Source: Zeus faber
Lineage: Eukaryota; Chordata; Actinopteri; Zeiformes; Zeidae
Direction: 5' to 3'
NCBI GenBank assembly: GCA_960531495.1
Contig: OY482852.1
Location: forward strand, 11,643,396-11,707,395
DNA length: 64,000 bases
Below are positions 1 to 14,317 of the stretch, in pieces. The first letter of the stretch is position 1, and every line of letters begins with the position of its first letter. The notes beneath the pieces are model-generated. The model saw only the letters and a list, made by a program, of their open reading frames with translations. It made no database searches and was not told the DNA's origin. Position numbers and translations under genes: made by a program.

Positions 1-314
1 ATGATCTCTCCAGTAGTCAAGACAACATACCGCCTCCTGTTAATCCATATGTGATCGTCTCATTTGTTATTGGTTGTTCATATTAACATCTAGTCATTGT
101 GAAATGGTCTTGTCGGGTTATTACGTTATTGTGGGAACAGGCGGAAGCTGCTTTCCAATTGCTTCACATTTCGTCACAGGGATATCTCCACTCACCGATG
201 GGTGTGCATTTGTAGTTACAGAGTAAATAATTATGTTATTATGTATCACAAAACACAATGCACAATGCACAATGCTGCAGCAGTAGCCAGGACGATGGAA
301 GCACAACCACACCT
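1..314. other. AT-rich stretch without a gene
   Basis: No coding exon or recognised repeat was seen. The only open frame is a short minus-strand one with no recognisable domain. Confidence 0.5.
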
Positions 315-1382
315 AAAGGCACCTTGGTGAGGCTTTATATCAAGGTGCTTGTATTAAGCATTAGTTAATAATCAGTAAGGTCCTTATTGTGTTAATAAGA
401 CTATGTAACTGTTAAAACTTCAATTTATTATCAGTTAACTATTCACTTATTAACAGTTAAATATGCACTTATGTCACACCGCAGAACTGACGCGCCGTCC
501 ACTGCACAGTGCTCTGTGGAAAACAACTTAATTGAACGATTCTTATTATTACCTATTGAAAGATACTGTAATTGTACTAATAATTGTACTGATAATTGTA
601 CTAATAATTGTATGAATAATTGTACAATTTGTTTTCAAAGGCCTGTTTGAGGGTGTGTTTTAAAAAAGGTTCTCTTTGTGGCAGCATGTGGCTGAAAGGG
701 ATGAAAAAATAACCCTCTTTTTCAACAGATGAAGTGTGTGAAGTGTGTTTTGTGCGTCAGCGCATAAATATTGGATTTATATATCTTTTTTTTTTTCACA
801 TTTCCATCAACCTTGACAGCATGTAGTTTTCTTTCCAGATGGGGGAGCTGGGGAAAGCATAGTTGTTAATAGCTGTTAATAAATGCATCATAAAAGACTA
901 ATTAACCTTATTAAGGCACTGTTCTCGCTTTAGATCTGGTAGCTGCAAAAAGCATAGTTAACTGCTAATAAATGCTGTAATTAAAGCTTATATAGTCTTA
1001 TTAACACATAATAAAAGCATAGTTAACTGTTAATAAGTGCATAGTTAACTGCTAATAAATGCTGTAATTAACACTTATATAGTCTTATGAAAACATAATA
1101 AAGCATAGTTAAGTGTTAATAAATTCTGTAATTAACAGTTATATAGTCTTTTGAAAACATAATAAAAGCATAGTTAACTGTTAATAATTGCATAGTTAAC
1201 AGTTAATAAGTGCATAGTTAACAGTTAATCACTGTATAGTTAACTGCTAATAAATGCTATTATCAACACTTATATAGTCTTATTATCACAATAATGATGT
1301 TAATAAGCATCCTATGAGGACCTTATTAACAATTAACATGCTTATTACAAGCACCTTAATTTAAGGAGTTACCGGCACCTTT
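315..1382. mobile_element. Foldback-type non-autonomous element with long imperfect terminal inverted repeats
   Basis: The left end (about 315-420) reappears inverted at the right end (about 1270-1382). Both arms carry, in the same order, AAAGGYRCC, AAGGTGCTTGTAWTAAGCAT, TTAATAAGGTCC-like and TAATAAGACTAT blocks. Between the arms, mainly 955-1250, lie many irregular copies of a short unit built on GCATAGTTAAC and TGTTAATAA. A non-repetitive core sits at about 480-840. No open frame encodes a transposase. This is the architecture of foldback or MITE-like DNA transposons. I cannot name the family, and target-site duplications are not obvious. Confidence 0.55.
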
Positions 1383-4174
1383 TCATACATACAGAGGTAA
1401 GTTGCAGGACCTTCACAAATATGTAAAAGCAAAACCAAACAGACAAAAAGCTATGCATTACAGTTAGTGCTTCGCTCATTATTTCTCAAGCCCAGTAAAT
1501 AGAAGCTACCAGCCACATAACAATGAAGTGGACTGTTAAAACAAGAGTAGGAGGATCTACACCCCCATGCCATGGAAGTACAGCAGGGATATATGCAAAT
1601 AAGTACAACGCACAATGACTAATGACTGTTAGACTGCGGTTCTCATTGTCGAACCTTGAAGGCTACCTGCAAGTTGCAACAGGTGCAAATCCATCCCTAT
1701 GCTGGCTGAGTCATGATTATGGAGTAAAAAAATAAAAAGCTATGGACACTTTTGATTTTTAAGGGGGAGGGAAACAATCTGAACAGTCCTCTAACTAGCT
1801 CTGCCGGCGAGCTGTGGAGTGAAGAATTTCAATCTCCCCTGGGGTGAAATAGGCAGAGCCCCCAGGTGGATGCAGGGGAGGTGGTGGAGGAGAAGCAGCA
1901 GAGTGATAGCAATGATGAGCACAGACTGACAGAGCGGCTATGTTTGATGGCCCCATTAGAGGTGGACACCTTTGGCCCAATTCAAGTTGTCCGCCAGAAC
2001 TAACTCTATGATGTCATCCACCATACAAAAGCATCCATGAATTCACACAAAATGATGGCACAAATTACTTGTTTTTCCTGTATTATTATTATTGTTATTA
2101 TATAATTTGTATTGTTTTTGTCGATGAAAAAATTGACATCATAAGTCTATAGATGTCATGGAACCGATATTCCCACGAACATGGTGAATAAGATTTGGAT
2201 TCAGGGCAGTTCCAACAAAAAACGCTACGTTTCTCATCTCCACAACAGTCACGTGATAGCACTACAGACCTCTGATTGGTCACAGACAAGCATGTCGTGT
2301 ACATGTCATGTCGACTACTCCAGACATTTCATCTGACTTTAACTGAAGGAATACAAGACACAAACTCTGACAGACTTCACACATGCACAAGCACAGAACC
2401 ACAGGTAATCGCCGTTAAACCTGAAGTAGCTGTTGCGTTTGGAACGCACACGGATAACGTAGTTTACAATCTTCCTGAATTGTAATTAGTTGTAACAGAA
2501 ACCAGACCAAATCACACAGTGACACGTATTACTTTATCACTCTTAACCTTTAATACGTTTGAAAAGAATTTGGTTCAAGTATTACCAGAAGACAATTGGA
2601 TCAAACAAACCGCAGTGCATTAGGCATCATAAACAACCTCACGAACACGCTTCTGAAGACAGCTGACCCGCAATAACATCACCTTCAGAATTTATAGACA
2701 TTCCAGAGATATCAATGTGTACGATTTCCCTGAACTGTAGCTCGTTGTTGCTATAACCATAAGCAATTACACAGTGCAAGGAACATGTATTTATTGTGTC
2801 TATGTTATGAAATCATGTCATTGTTTTTGGGTTCCAGATGCCTCAAAGAAGCAGCAAAGGAATGACGGGCAGAACGTGTTGCTTTACATGCCACTCTCCT
2901 CTTAAAAAAACCCCCCAAAAGACTAAAATACTCTCTGAAACCTTTGAACAAAACTCGGAAGTCTCTGGAAAAACAACTCTGAAACAGGACCTGTAAGAGA
3001 CTCTGAAATGACGACTCAAAAAACAAAGAACACGTCTCTGACAAAAGTTAATGCAGATTAAGTTCCTTTAAATATACCTGTTGATACTCCCCACGTCTGG
3101 CCGTAAAGAGGCTCATTTCATCAGGGTGATGCACGGTCTGGAGGCTGCAGGAACAAGCAGTTTGCAGCTGTCAGTTTGACAGCGGTACTTAAGAGCAGGA
3201 CCCAGAAAGTTTGACATGGACAGTAAGTGATGTTTTTATAAAAGGAACTAGGCTTTATCAGGACATGAAAACGTCTGGTAGAATGAAACACAATGTTCTA
3301 GGAAGAGGTTATATTGCAATATTAGAATTGCCAAGGACACGTGCTTTCTGTAATACAACATCAGAATTATGGTATGTTGTTTACTGGCTGTATTGGTGTT
3401 GATCACTATGACTCTGCATTGTGGAATATAGCCATGCCAATTGATAAAGCAATTCAGAGATCACTGGCAAATGACGATGCATGCGAATGACCACCAACGT
3501 CAGATTTGTTAATAAATATTACCTTACGTGTGAATTCCATGAAAGGCAATTTATTTGTTTGTATGTCATGTCGTACAGCATTGCAAATAGGCCTTGAACA
3601 TCATTACCTCCCACACACCTACTGGCCTGGACCTCGTGTTTTGCTACCTGCAGCTATTTGTATTATTATTTTTTCACATGCTTTTTCCAAGATACTATGT
3701 GTCCTTTTCGTTTTTGTTTTCTGTATACGACCAATTGTTACTTTGATATCAGCTTTTGAGTCAAATGAGCAAAAAAGTATATAAAATTTGATCTAAAAGC
3801 ATTTAAAGTGTATATACACAGAAGGTTTATAGGACATGAAGGCGGTTATATTGTACCGTAACAAACACTGTAACTATAATCAAAATAACACACTTGCTTT
3901 CTCAACAAGGGTCAGGGTCTCATCAACATCAAGAGTCAAGCCGCTTGTTCGAGTCCGTGCCTGCGGTATAATTCCTGCAACTTTGTTTAGAGTTGTCATT
4001 CATTTTTAAACTGTTCACTGTCGTGCTAACGTAAAAGCATTATGCCCAATGGGTCAGTACTGTGAGTTGAGATAAATTATGTGCAATTGTCAGTGAATTA
4101 AGAGCAACAGTGTAAGCACAGACAAAAAAAAAACAAAGAAACAGACAATGTAAGAGCAACGAAGGGAGGTTGTT
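1383..4174. other. Gene-less stretch
   Basis: Only short frames without recognisable domains on either strand. No transposon was recognised. I see nothing that can be supported here. Confidence 0.45.
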
Positions 4175-4192
4175 CTAACCCTAACCCTAACC

Positions 4193-4224
<32 letters not shown>
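4175..4224. repeat. Interstitial telomeric repeat (CCCTAA)n
   Basis: About seven head-to-tail CCCTAA units, the vertebrate telomere sequence read on the C-rich strand, followed by a slightly imperfect AAACCCTAACCC unit. Ordinary sequence continues on both sides, so this is an interstitial telomeric site and not a chromosome end. Confidence 0.9.
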
Positions 4225-6544
4225 GTTATCAAAACCAAGAACACTCTTTGGTTTTGGAGAGTATGTCCTCCCAGTCGGTTCTCAGGAGAAATGGGCTTTG
4301 TTTGACTCAAAAACATTGCCAGAAGATAATATTATTTATTATAATATTTTGCTACTTTTCTTTGTGATGAAAATGCTCTACTTGTAAGAAAACTAACCCA
4401 TCTGACATAAGTTCTTCCTAATTGGGCTGTGGTAGACGTAGACACCATTTGGACATGGGCTATTTGTGTTTCTTTCCTGTTGTATTGTCTGTTCTAACCA
4501 TGCAAAAGAGGCTTCTCAAACCACTGGAGCTCTTTGAATTGCGAGCTTTAGAGAAAAGGACACAGGAAAAGACAAGGGGGCTTGACGCAACATCCTGCTT
4601 AAAAATAAACCAAAGAAATATTGTCGCGATGCCTTAAATAAAACCGGTTGCTCGCAAGTGAGTTTCCACGTAGGAGCAGCTCGTGCTTGTCGGAAGGTCA
4701 CGACGTCCGTCACAGCGCCCGTGACGTGGCGAGGGAATGTGTTCCCCGGTTGCTGTTGATGCCCGGTTGAGGCGGTTGTGGCTCTGCGGCGAGGAACCAC
4801 GCGAGCGCGCAAACTATTCCATTCAACATCTCCGTTTTAATTAAGTCGGAGCGGAGAGAACAGTAGGAGAAAGTGAGTCTCCGTGGCCCTCTTTGCACTC
4901 CAGCGCTATCTGTCCATCTTTTAATTATCCACCACTTCTAAACGGGAAGAACTGCACGGAGAGAGGGTGATAGCGGAGCACAGTCTCTCATCAGCCGCCT
5001 GCCTGAAGAGAGGTGATATGAAGATTCGATGATTGATTTTCTCTCTCTTTCAAGCTGTCTTTATTACTGTCTTTCGCACCATCTTTTTTTGATAGCTCAC
5101 TCTCTGGTGGCTAATTTATCATGCCTCAGGCTTTCCATGGGCCATGTTGGGTCCCCTCTGCGTGGAATTGCTGTCCGGTGTTTAGAAGGTTTTCCACTGA
5201 GCACCCCGCTCTTGTGGCTAATAAGATATTAAAAAAATTCTTTGTTTTGTCCCTTGTTTAAGGTTGGGAGACGCTTTTACAGCATGCGACCAGGCAATGC
5301 CTAATAGGCATTGGTGTAAACTAACAAAGTAAAAAATACTTTGGGAGTATCTGTGTTTTACATAAGTTATTATAATTCTTGAATTTTTACTTAGGTAGCG
5401 TTTACCTACCACATTAAGAATTAAAATTGCACTTGCACATAAATAGGATCCATCTATTTTGCGTTATATGGTTTATTAAACTATTTAATTGTTATATTAA
5501 ATGACATATTTACGGGGCATCACTGCCAACAGGGAGAATAGTAAATAAACCACATTAACAATAACAGATCAGTCCCATAAGGATTGCAATTCTTGGTCTG
5601 ATACATTTACTACTGTATTCACCTCCTAAGGAAATAGGACAGACAACGTCTTTCTAATAATTGGGATTTATTTATCCTGCTAATCTACTTGAATAAATGC
5701 AATAATACTAAAACATTTGAAAAATGAAAATAATAGTAAGATAAATGATGAAGAAAGGAAATGATAGTCATAGGACATAATAGTAAATTAAATGAAAATG
5801 AAAAAAGTAAAACCAATGATAAAGAAAATAAGCAAATGAATACAGGATTTAAAACTGGTGACACACTTTAACTCAGAGACAATAGTTAGGTTGGTAAGTG
5901 ATTCTCTCATCAAAATAATAAAATGAGGCACGCTCCAAGGGTAGTTCTCCAAAAAGGGGAAATTCATTTAATTTAACACCAACCCTCATTATGGAGCAGA
6001 TTTGGAAGTCTTTGGCTGAGTGGAGTCCGTGGGTGGGAGCGGCTGTTCGGACGGTGCCGGGGGAAAAGTCCAAAGTTCTCGGGCGGACCGGAACGGTCCA
6101 ACATCGTGGGTATGCTCTGGTGCGGCCGTGATTCCACCGTCACAGAGTCGGTCCGGGCGAACTGATTAGGCTCTCCGACGACTTCCGGGTCGAATGGCGA
6201 TGGCTTCCGTGTGCTTCCCTTGTTGTTGGTGAGTGTGATATCGAAACGCAAGGTAAGGTGACACAAAACAAAATAAAAAAATAAGAAAACACAATTCTTC
6301 AGCTGCGGGGCTGGAACAGACTTGTTTAGTAAAATTGAAATTTGCGCGCAAACTTAAGCAAAATCAAAGACTTAAAGAAAATAAATGAAAAGTTCTTAAA
6401 CTCGAGAGAAAGCTGAGCCTTTCGATACCTGGTCCAAGCCTTCTCTTATACACTACACTGAGGAGGAGGAGTTTGCGTATCTCCTTTCCTCGATGTGCTC
6501 CTCCTTTCTTCAACTGAGGGTTGAGGGTTGAGGGTTCAGAATAG
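4225..6544. other. Gene-less stretch with two CpG-rich patches
   Basis: Mostly AT-rich sequence without a recognisable exon. CpG-rich patches at 4630-5035 and about 6000-6260 stand out from it. The minus-strand frames over the second patch have no domain I recognise. Confidence 0.4.
4630..5035. promoter_or_regulatory. CpG-rich patch, candidate promoter or first exon
   Basis: CpG dinucleotides are very dense at about 4630-4860 (for example GCGAGCGCGC near 4801) in surroundings where CpG is rare. Fish promoters and first exons often look like this. Possible splice donors of the form AAA/GTGAGT (near 4872) and GAG/GTGATA (near 5011) follow on the plus strand. No convincing start codon and reading frame is attached, so it may be a non-coding first exon, a regulatory island or a decayed element. 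Confidence 0.3.
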
Positions 6545-6650
6545 GGGATGCCCTTTATTTCTATGTGAAATCTGTGCTTGTGAAACCCTTTGAGACTGTA
6601 TTGTTATTAAGGGATGTAAAAATAAACTTGACTTGACTTGAGCTCGACTG
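6545..6650 (+). repeat. Fish interspersed repeat, LINE/SINE-like 3' tail
   Basis: Contains CCTTTGAGACTG, TTAAGGGATGTAAAAATAAA and CTTGACTTGACTTGA in order, a tail module common in fish genomes and seen again at 8855-8945. The terminal ACTTG repeats act as a simple-repeat tail. The family is not certain. Confidence 0.5.
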
Positions 6651-8854
6651 ACTGTTGATAATTTCCTGACTAGTGAAGGTAGTTGAACTTTATGTGCAAA
6701 ATTCACATATTTTCACACAGCGCTATGCGCTTCAAACCAATTAATGATTTCAAAACATAACATAATTGTCATCTTGTGACAATTACATACAAACAAATAA
6801 AAAGAAAAATCTTACGAAAATCTCAGAAAAATCGTACAGAAAACATTTAAATAACATAAGTAACATAACATTACGAACTAATCAACTATTAAGACAATTT
6901 CCAATTAGCAACTAAACATAATTTCAACACTCCTCATCTTTAATCAGGTTATACACAATGCACAAAGTAATCTCGTGGTTATCGCAATTTCTACATATTG
7001 GCCATTAGATGGCAACCTGGCAACATGAAAGCTAACACATTTAATATGAGGTTGTGTAACTTCGCCAATTTGCATCACCGGATGAGAGTTGGATCATTTT
7101 TCATAGAAACATCTCCAGAAATGATGTTACTTTATTACTATATTACTATAATGATGTTAATTATATTACTGGCGGATCTGACATTGGTTCATATTAATTC
7201 AGACTTCTTAACAGAAATGGGACTCATGTTGGGTTTTCTCCTCCTAGTCTCCTCCTCTGTCTCTTGTCCTGGAGACAGGTTGTCCATGGGGGGTCTGCCT
7301 TGATCACAGGAGAGAATCCTGTTATGGTTGAAAGCGAAGGAAGGGGGGGGGGGGGGGGGGTCTGTTGATTCAGTCTCAGCCAAGACAACAAAACCCCCTG
7401 GGGTGAAGGTCCATGTCCCTGTCTGGGGAGCGTCCCAATTTAGGCCTTTATTAGTTAGGAATTTAGACAAGCGTTAGCAGATCAAGGGCCTCAGCTGGGT
7501 TCATTACCCCTCCTGTGAATCTCTGAAGAGAAGAGGGTCCGAGGCAGACGGGTGGTTTCCCCTACACTTAGCTACATTTAGCCCCAAAAAGTCTACTTTT
7601 ACTCCATTACATTTCCCCTGAACACCTTTGTTACTCTCTACAAAATAAAATCAGGAGAAAACTTGTAGCCAATGATGTAGGTGAAGCCAGTTATCAGCAG
7701 GTTCATGTTTTGAATCAAGGATCCACATCCAGCAGCAAGCTGAGTGTAAACCAACCAGTTTGTGCTTTTCCCAGGGAATTGGGCTACTTTTTAAGTGTTG
7801 AAGCGGGTGGTTTTTGTTGTCTGTGATTTAGGGGAAGGCTTGAGACCTGGTAACCCTACGCGTGTTTTGTTCATGCGGCACGGCAAAAAATTAAATAAAT
7901 GTTTTCTTATTTGAGAGTAAACGATGCGTCTGCCTCTATTTCTCTAATGCTTAAAAAAACTAAGCTCAAGGCAAAAAAAAGGCTGGCTTTTTTTCTCCAC
8001 AGCATTTACTTTTACTTTTGATACTTAAGTACATTTAATATCAGCTAGGGGCAGATATAATTAGTTAGGGCCCAAAGCAAAGACAGGCACAAGGCTGTCC
8101 TCACTCCCAATTGTCACCCTTTTCTATCCTTGTGACTGAAAACAATGGCAGTTATTTGTAACAAAAACCTTTTTCACTCGTCCCTGAGCTGCTGAATGGA
8201 ACAACTCTGGAAAAACATTGTCCAGGCCTTTATCTTGCATTTTGTCTGTGAGGAGGAAATGATAGAAACTGTTAAACAATGGAAACACAATGCAATAATG
8301 GATGCTGTCTACCATGCACAAGATCACAGGGGTGAGGAGGTGACATTTCCCCTCCGCCCTAAATTCCCAGCTCAATAATGTCGCACAACTCTCCCATGTA
8401 TAAACCCCCCTTTCCATTTCCTTGTTTCCTCCGCTCTGGTCAAAACTAGGGCGGAGATGCCAGCTTTGTTGTTTTCTAATCAAATTGGAATACTATTTGG
8501 GTCCTTGGGTGTGGTTTTAGCACTGTGCTGGAGCTGGATATTTCTGCATGACTTGGTACCCCTGCACTTAGTGTTGCTCCATCCTTTAGCTTCATGGACG
8601 GAGCTGCATCTGCTTCCCTCAGATCGGAACACTTTCATTTTGGCAGGGAAGACAGAGCGTAATTAGCCACTTGTATACTGTGACCAGGGGAAGCTTGAAA
8701 AGAGTCAAAGCAAGTCGGACGGACTGCTGTTTAGTTGGCATGAACGTGTTACTGAATAAAGGTTATGGTTAGTGCTATATTATTGCTACTCCTGCCCCAC
8801 ATGTCTGGTAAAACAAGCTCTTGGTTCAAGTCACATGTTTGGTCCCTTGATTTA
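6651..8854. other. Gene-less stretch
   Basis: No exon or transposon recognised. Several frames of 60-120 codons overlap each other on opposite strands without domains. Confidence 0.4.
7343..7360. repeat. Homopolymer G run
   Basis: An uninterrupted run of about 18 G. Such runs are prone to sequencing and assembly error. Confidence 0.9.
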
Positions 8855-8945
8855 TATGTGAAATGTGGGTTTGTGAACCCCTTTGAGACTGAATTGCGAT
8901 TAAGGGCTATAAAAATAAACTTGACTCGACTTGACTTGGACGGAG
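8855..8945 (+). repeat. Second copy of the fish LINE/SINE-like 3' tail
   Basis: Shares CCTTTGAGACTG, TTAAGGGCTATAAAAATAAA and the ACTTG-type tail with 6545-6650, in the same orientation. It is better preserved than the first copy. Confidence 0.5.
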
Positions 8946-10525
<1,580 letters not shown>

Positions 10526-10824
10526 TTACTTTCAGAGAGAGGAATCAGATGTGTTATCTGATTCCTCACAAGGGCAAAATAACGTGCAGAGTTGCCCGTG
10601 CAGTTTTTTTTGTTTTTTTTGTTCTCTCATTGAAAGAATTGTTTCAAAGTTTGTTTAACATTATGCCAATTCAAATGCAATTGATCCGTGAAGAAGTGAA
10701 TACTGTACATGCTGTACATATTTTAGTATTCCAGACATTTGGGGCGTAGATACAGACACCGTTTGTCTGTATTTTGTGAATGCTGACCCTGATAAATAAG
10801 AGGCAATAACACTGTACCTGTAAT

Positions 10825-10889
10825 ACCTGTAATACTTGAATTCCCAGATTCACGTATTATGTGAACCTGTGAATTCAAGTATTGCAGGT
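10825..10889. repeat. Inverted repeat, potential stem-loop
   Basis: The 19-nt arms at 10825-10843 and 10871-10889 are reverse complements with one mismatch. The 27-nt loop contains a smaller nested inverted repeat (TTCAC ... GTGAA). It is not followed by a T run and there is no gene next to it. Confidence 0.7.
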
Positions 10890-11169
10890 AACATCAGCAA
10901 AACGTATGCTGTATTGAACAGTATTAACTAAACATTTTTATATAGATGTTACTGAAGAGTGACATTATTCACTTGTGTCTTAATTTTACATTTTTCTCTG
11001 CATGGGTTACGTTTAAAACTGAACCGCTTTCTGTTCTAGAATCCCACTGTTTGGTGGCCTTTCCCTTCTAGGCAACTGAGACAAAAAGCTTTTTTTAAAA
11101 CTCTAGAGAATTGTGTATACTGGTGTGCATGTGTGAATGTGTGCTTACGTTGCAACAAACATGTGCATA

Positions 11170-11194
11170 TATGCATGTGTGTTTGTGTGTGTGT

Positions 11195-11253
<59 letters not shown>
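11170..11253. repeat. (TG)n microsatellite
   Basis: TG dinucleotide tract with one TCTG interruption near the start. Confidence 0.9.
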
Positions 11254-11262
<9 letters not shown>

Positions 11263-11976
11263 ACTCTAATCTCTAATCTATAATTAATCATTGTCACTGT
11301 CCCAGAAACTAGGCTTTTGTCTCACAAATGTGAATACTTACTCTAAACCCCTTTCTCTCTCTCTCTCGCTCCCTCTCTCTCTCCCATGGGGAGTGTTACA
11401 GTCTATTTTGGGATCCTGATGTTCTCTGACAGCTTTCACACATTCCTGCATGGCATTAGCGCGGGGACGGAGAGGGAGGGGTGTGCATGTGATGCGAGCG
11501 CGAGAGAATGTTCAGCCTCTGGAGCGCTAACATGTGCACACGTCAGCTTCGGGACACGACGACAGCTGCATTCGGGGTAAAAAAAAACAAAACGCGATAC
11601 AATAATGATCCACTACGTTACCATGCACAATCCTTAATATTAGCATACAATGGAGTATGGTGCAGCACAATGCGGCTGCACTCACTGTGAAGCATCGGCA
11701 GACAAGACAATCAGATCCAGTGCGCCCTGCAGTTCCTCCTGATCAGAATCAGAATTGGTGTTCTTTTGCCAAGTACATTTGCATATATGAGGAATTTTTT
11801 CTGGTGATGTTTGGTCCACCCCATTGCAGGCCATTCAAACCTTAACATGTCCAACTGTGTCAGAGACAAGGCTGGCAGCCTCGGTATCATGTCATAGCTT
11901 CTGTCACATGTCAGGAGCCATTATCGCCAGCTTATGACAGGGATGAGATAGGGAGGAGGAATCATAACCTGGGGCT

Positions 11977-11987
11977 ATGTGTGTGTG

Positions 11988-12028
<41 letters not shown>
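11977..12028. repeat. (TG)n microsatellite
   Basis: TG tract with a single TTTG interruption. Confidence 0.9.
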
Positions 12029-12032
<4 letters not shown>

Positions 12033-12319
12033 TTTTGTGCTTGTGTACACAAGTCCTAAGCTTGCAGACAACACCCGATGTAGAACTGAAAAATTTAAAG
12101 GGTAATTGGCGACACTGAATCAAAATACAAAAAATGGGAATGCACATGCATATACAAACTAAGACAATTAAATTTCAATCTAGGGCTCAGGAAGTCACTG
12201 ACCAATAACACTGCTCTGCTGACGCAAAGACGTTCTATTGGCTCCTTCATTGAATCTCCACGGTTCCCTGGCAGAGGAACATGACCTGTACGAGGCTGGG
12301 GAGATTAGCACTCTGACTA

Positions 12320-12322
<3 letters not shown>

Positions 12323-12377
<55 letters not shown>
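12323..12377. repeat. (CA)n microsatellite
   Basis: Uninterrupted CA dinucleotide tract. Confidence 0.9.
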
Positions 12378-12380
<3 letters not shown>

Positions 12381-12606
12381 TGAACAAACAAAAACACATG
12401 CACACGCAAAGTGAAGAACTTTTGGATTCCAACGCAACAGACAGAGGAGGGACACAAGCACAAGCAACAATCGAGTGTATCAGAGCTGGGAGTGAGCACT
12501 GGTCCAGTTTCTAGAGAACACAACCACTCCCCCTGGACATGATTTGGCAAAAAAGCAAGAGAGGCCAAAATATGCTTGTCGGAGTCTCTATGCACAGGTA
12601 TGGGAT

Positions 12607-12935
12607 TGTGGAGGGAGACGGAGTCTTTCTGGCAGTGGGGCGCAGACATGCTGCAAGTTTTTAGTAAACTCTTAGTAATCAAAAGAAAGGCTTTCCGGCA
12701 AAAACAGGAACATAAAATAACTGAGCATTAATCAGGGTCCAGTTTCTGCTGGGTCACAGTCCGGTTTGCAGGCTTCCAGCGTCATGCACTATGCGATCCC
12801 CACTGCAAGACAAAACAACCAAGCCCGACTGCGCTAATGGGGCTGATTAGGCAGACCCAGTACAGCTGCACCGCAGCGGGAAGAATCCAGCGCTGTAACC
12901 GGCAGCCCGTGGCTTAATGCCCCCTCGTCCGCCAC
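12607..12935 (-). repeat. 3' LTR of the Gypsy element
   Basis: Matches 15221-15559 through shared blocks such as GACGGAGTCTTTCTG, GGAACATAAAAT, ATCCCCACTGCAAGA, TAATGGGGCTGATTAGG and GCCCCCTCGTC, all in the same order. It lies downstream of pol on the minus strand, hence the 3' LTR. Confidence 0.8.
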
Positions 12936-12954
12936 ATAGCCTCACCGACTTAGA

Positions 12955-13710
12955 CCAGGGAGCCGTCCGGCCGCCTATTAACCACCTTGAACTTAAAGGG
13001 CCGAAGAGCCAGGTACCAACGGGTGATCCACACATTAATATCCTTCATGCAGTGACCACTGCAGCGGGGCATGGTCCGAACAGAGGGTGAAAGGGTAGCA
13101 TCGGAGGGCGCCAACTGCCCACTTGATCGCCAGACATTCCTTCTCCACGGTTCTGTACCTGGACTCCCGCCTAGATCTGATGCACCTTTTCAAGTTAAAA
13201 CAAGCAAAGGGCTGGTCAGCTCTGAAAAGTTGGCTACAAAACTCCTCTAGTAGCTGGCCAGTCCCAAAAAAGGCTTTACCTCTTTCTTTGTCTTGGGCCT
13301 TGGACTGGTCGCGACCATGGTGGTTGCCTCAGGGATTCGAGTACTGCCCCAAAATGCACATGTGCCGCCCCCAGCTGTCACAGTTTATGTTTACGTCATC
13401 CAAGTAGGCAGCAGCGTATGCTGTGCACAGATACAGATCCCGGTCCACTGGCCTCTGAAAGATCGCTAGGGCCCCGAACAACCCAAGCGGAAGCGTTACA
13501 AAATTGGTACAACCCCTGTGGAGTAGAGAAAGATGATTTTTCCTTGGACTCTGGAGACAAGGGAATTTGCAAGTCTGTGTCGAATTTCGACACCTCGTTC
13601 ACCTTTTGGTAGTCTACACAGAATCCGACCGACCCATCAGGTTTACCCACCAGCGCTATGGGGCTACACCAGTTGCTTGTAGACTCCTCTATCACCCCCA
13701 TGTCCAGCAT
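12955..13710 (-). pseudogene. Broken Gypsy pol: reverse transcriptase and RNase H remnants
   Basis: Reading down from 13710 there is a Gypsy reverse-transcriptase start (MLDMGVIEESTSNWCSPI, then VGKPDGSVGFCVDYQKVNEV). The segment that should follow is missing, and the frame rejoins at QIPLSPESKEK. After the GLYQF motif the frame shifts. A diverged catalytic YLDD motif can be read in another frame near 13400. Lower down come RNase H pieces (VEKECLAIKWAVGAL near 13110) and WYLALRPFKFKVV near 12980. No continuous protein can be made. In an active element these enzymes copy the RNA genome to DNA. Here the missing segments, stops and shifts make that impossible. Confidence 0.8.
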
Positions 13711-14317
13711 GGCCTTTAATTCTGCCTACATGACTTTGCGTTTATGCTCGGGCAGGCGATATGGCGGGGAGCCTACCTTTACCCCCAGGGTCGTCTACTG
13801 GAAATCATTCCATGGCAGCTTTTTGGAACCAACAACTGGGTTATTTCCTCTCCTGTTGAGTGCCACGGCTCACTCGATATAACCTGTTCCTAATCACGAA
13901 AAATACAGATGAGTGAGTGCAGCGTCTGGGCACACCAATACACCATCTATTTTAACTACCCCCTCAAAGGCGCGGACCGTGTAGGGTATTGTCCCCCGAC
14001 TGTGCTGTAGCGGAAAATCATCCCTGGAGGAAACCACTGGGACCGGGGAAGACCCCAGCGGGCACTCCTCCACTCCTGAGGCCGCAGCAATCAGTAACGA
14101 CTCCTCAGTGTCACCACGTGCCACGCAAAACTTACATCGTTCTACTGACCGTGAGTGCTCTCCCCCAGCCTCCCTCATTAAAGCGTTTAACTCGCGTTCA
14201 CCTCATGATTTTTCCTCTTGTAACAAATTTCAAGCCAGACCATCCGATACGTGTGAATATCCCCATACTCACACCTGTTACATTTCCACCAAAGCGTAGG
14301 ACCAGGTGTTGCCATTG

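Larger units (their letters stand above)
10890..12606. other. Gene-less stretch rich in microsatellites
   Basis: Holds three long TG/CA tracts, listed separately, and otherwise no supported exon. A short plus-strand frame near 11386-11580 has no recognisable domain. Confidence 0.4.
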
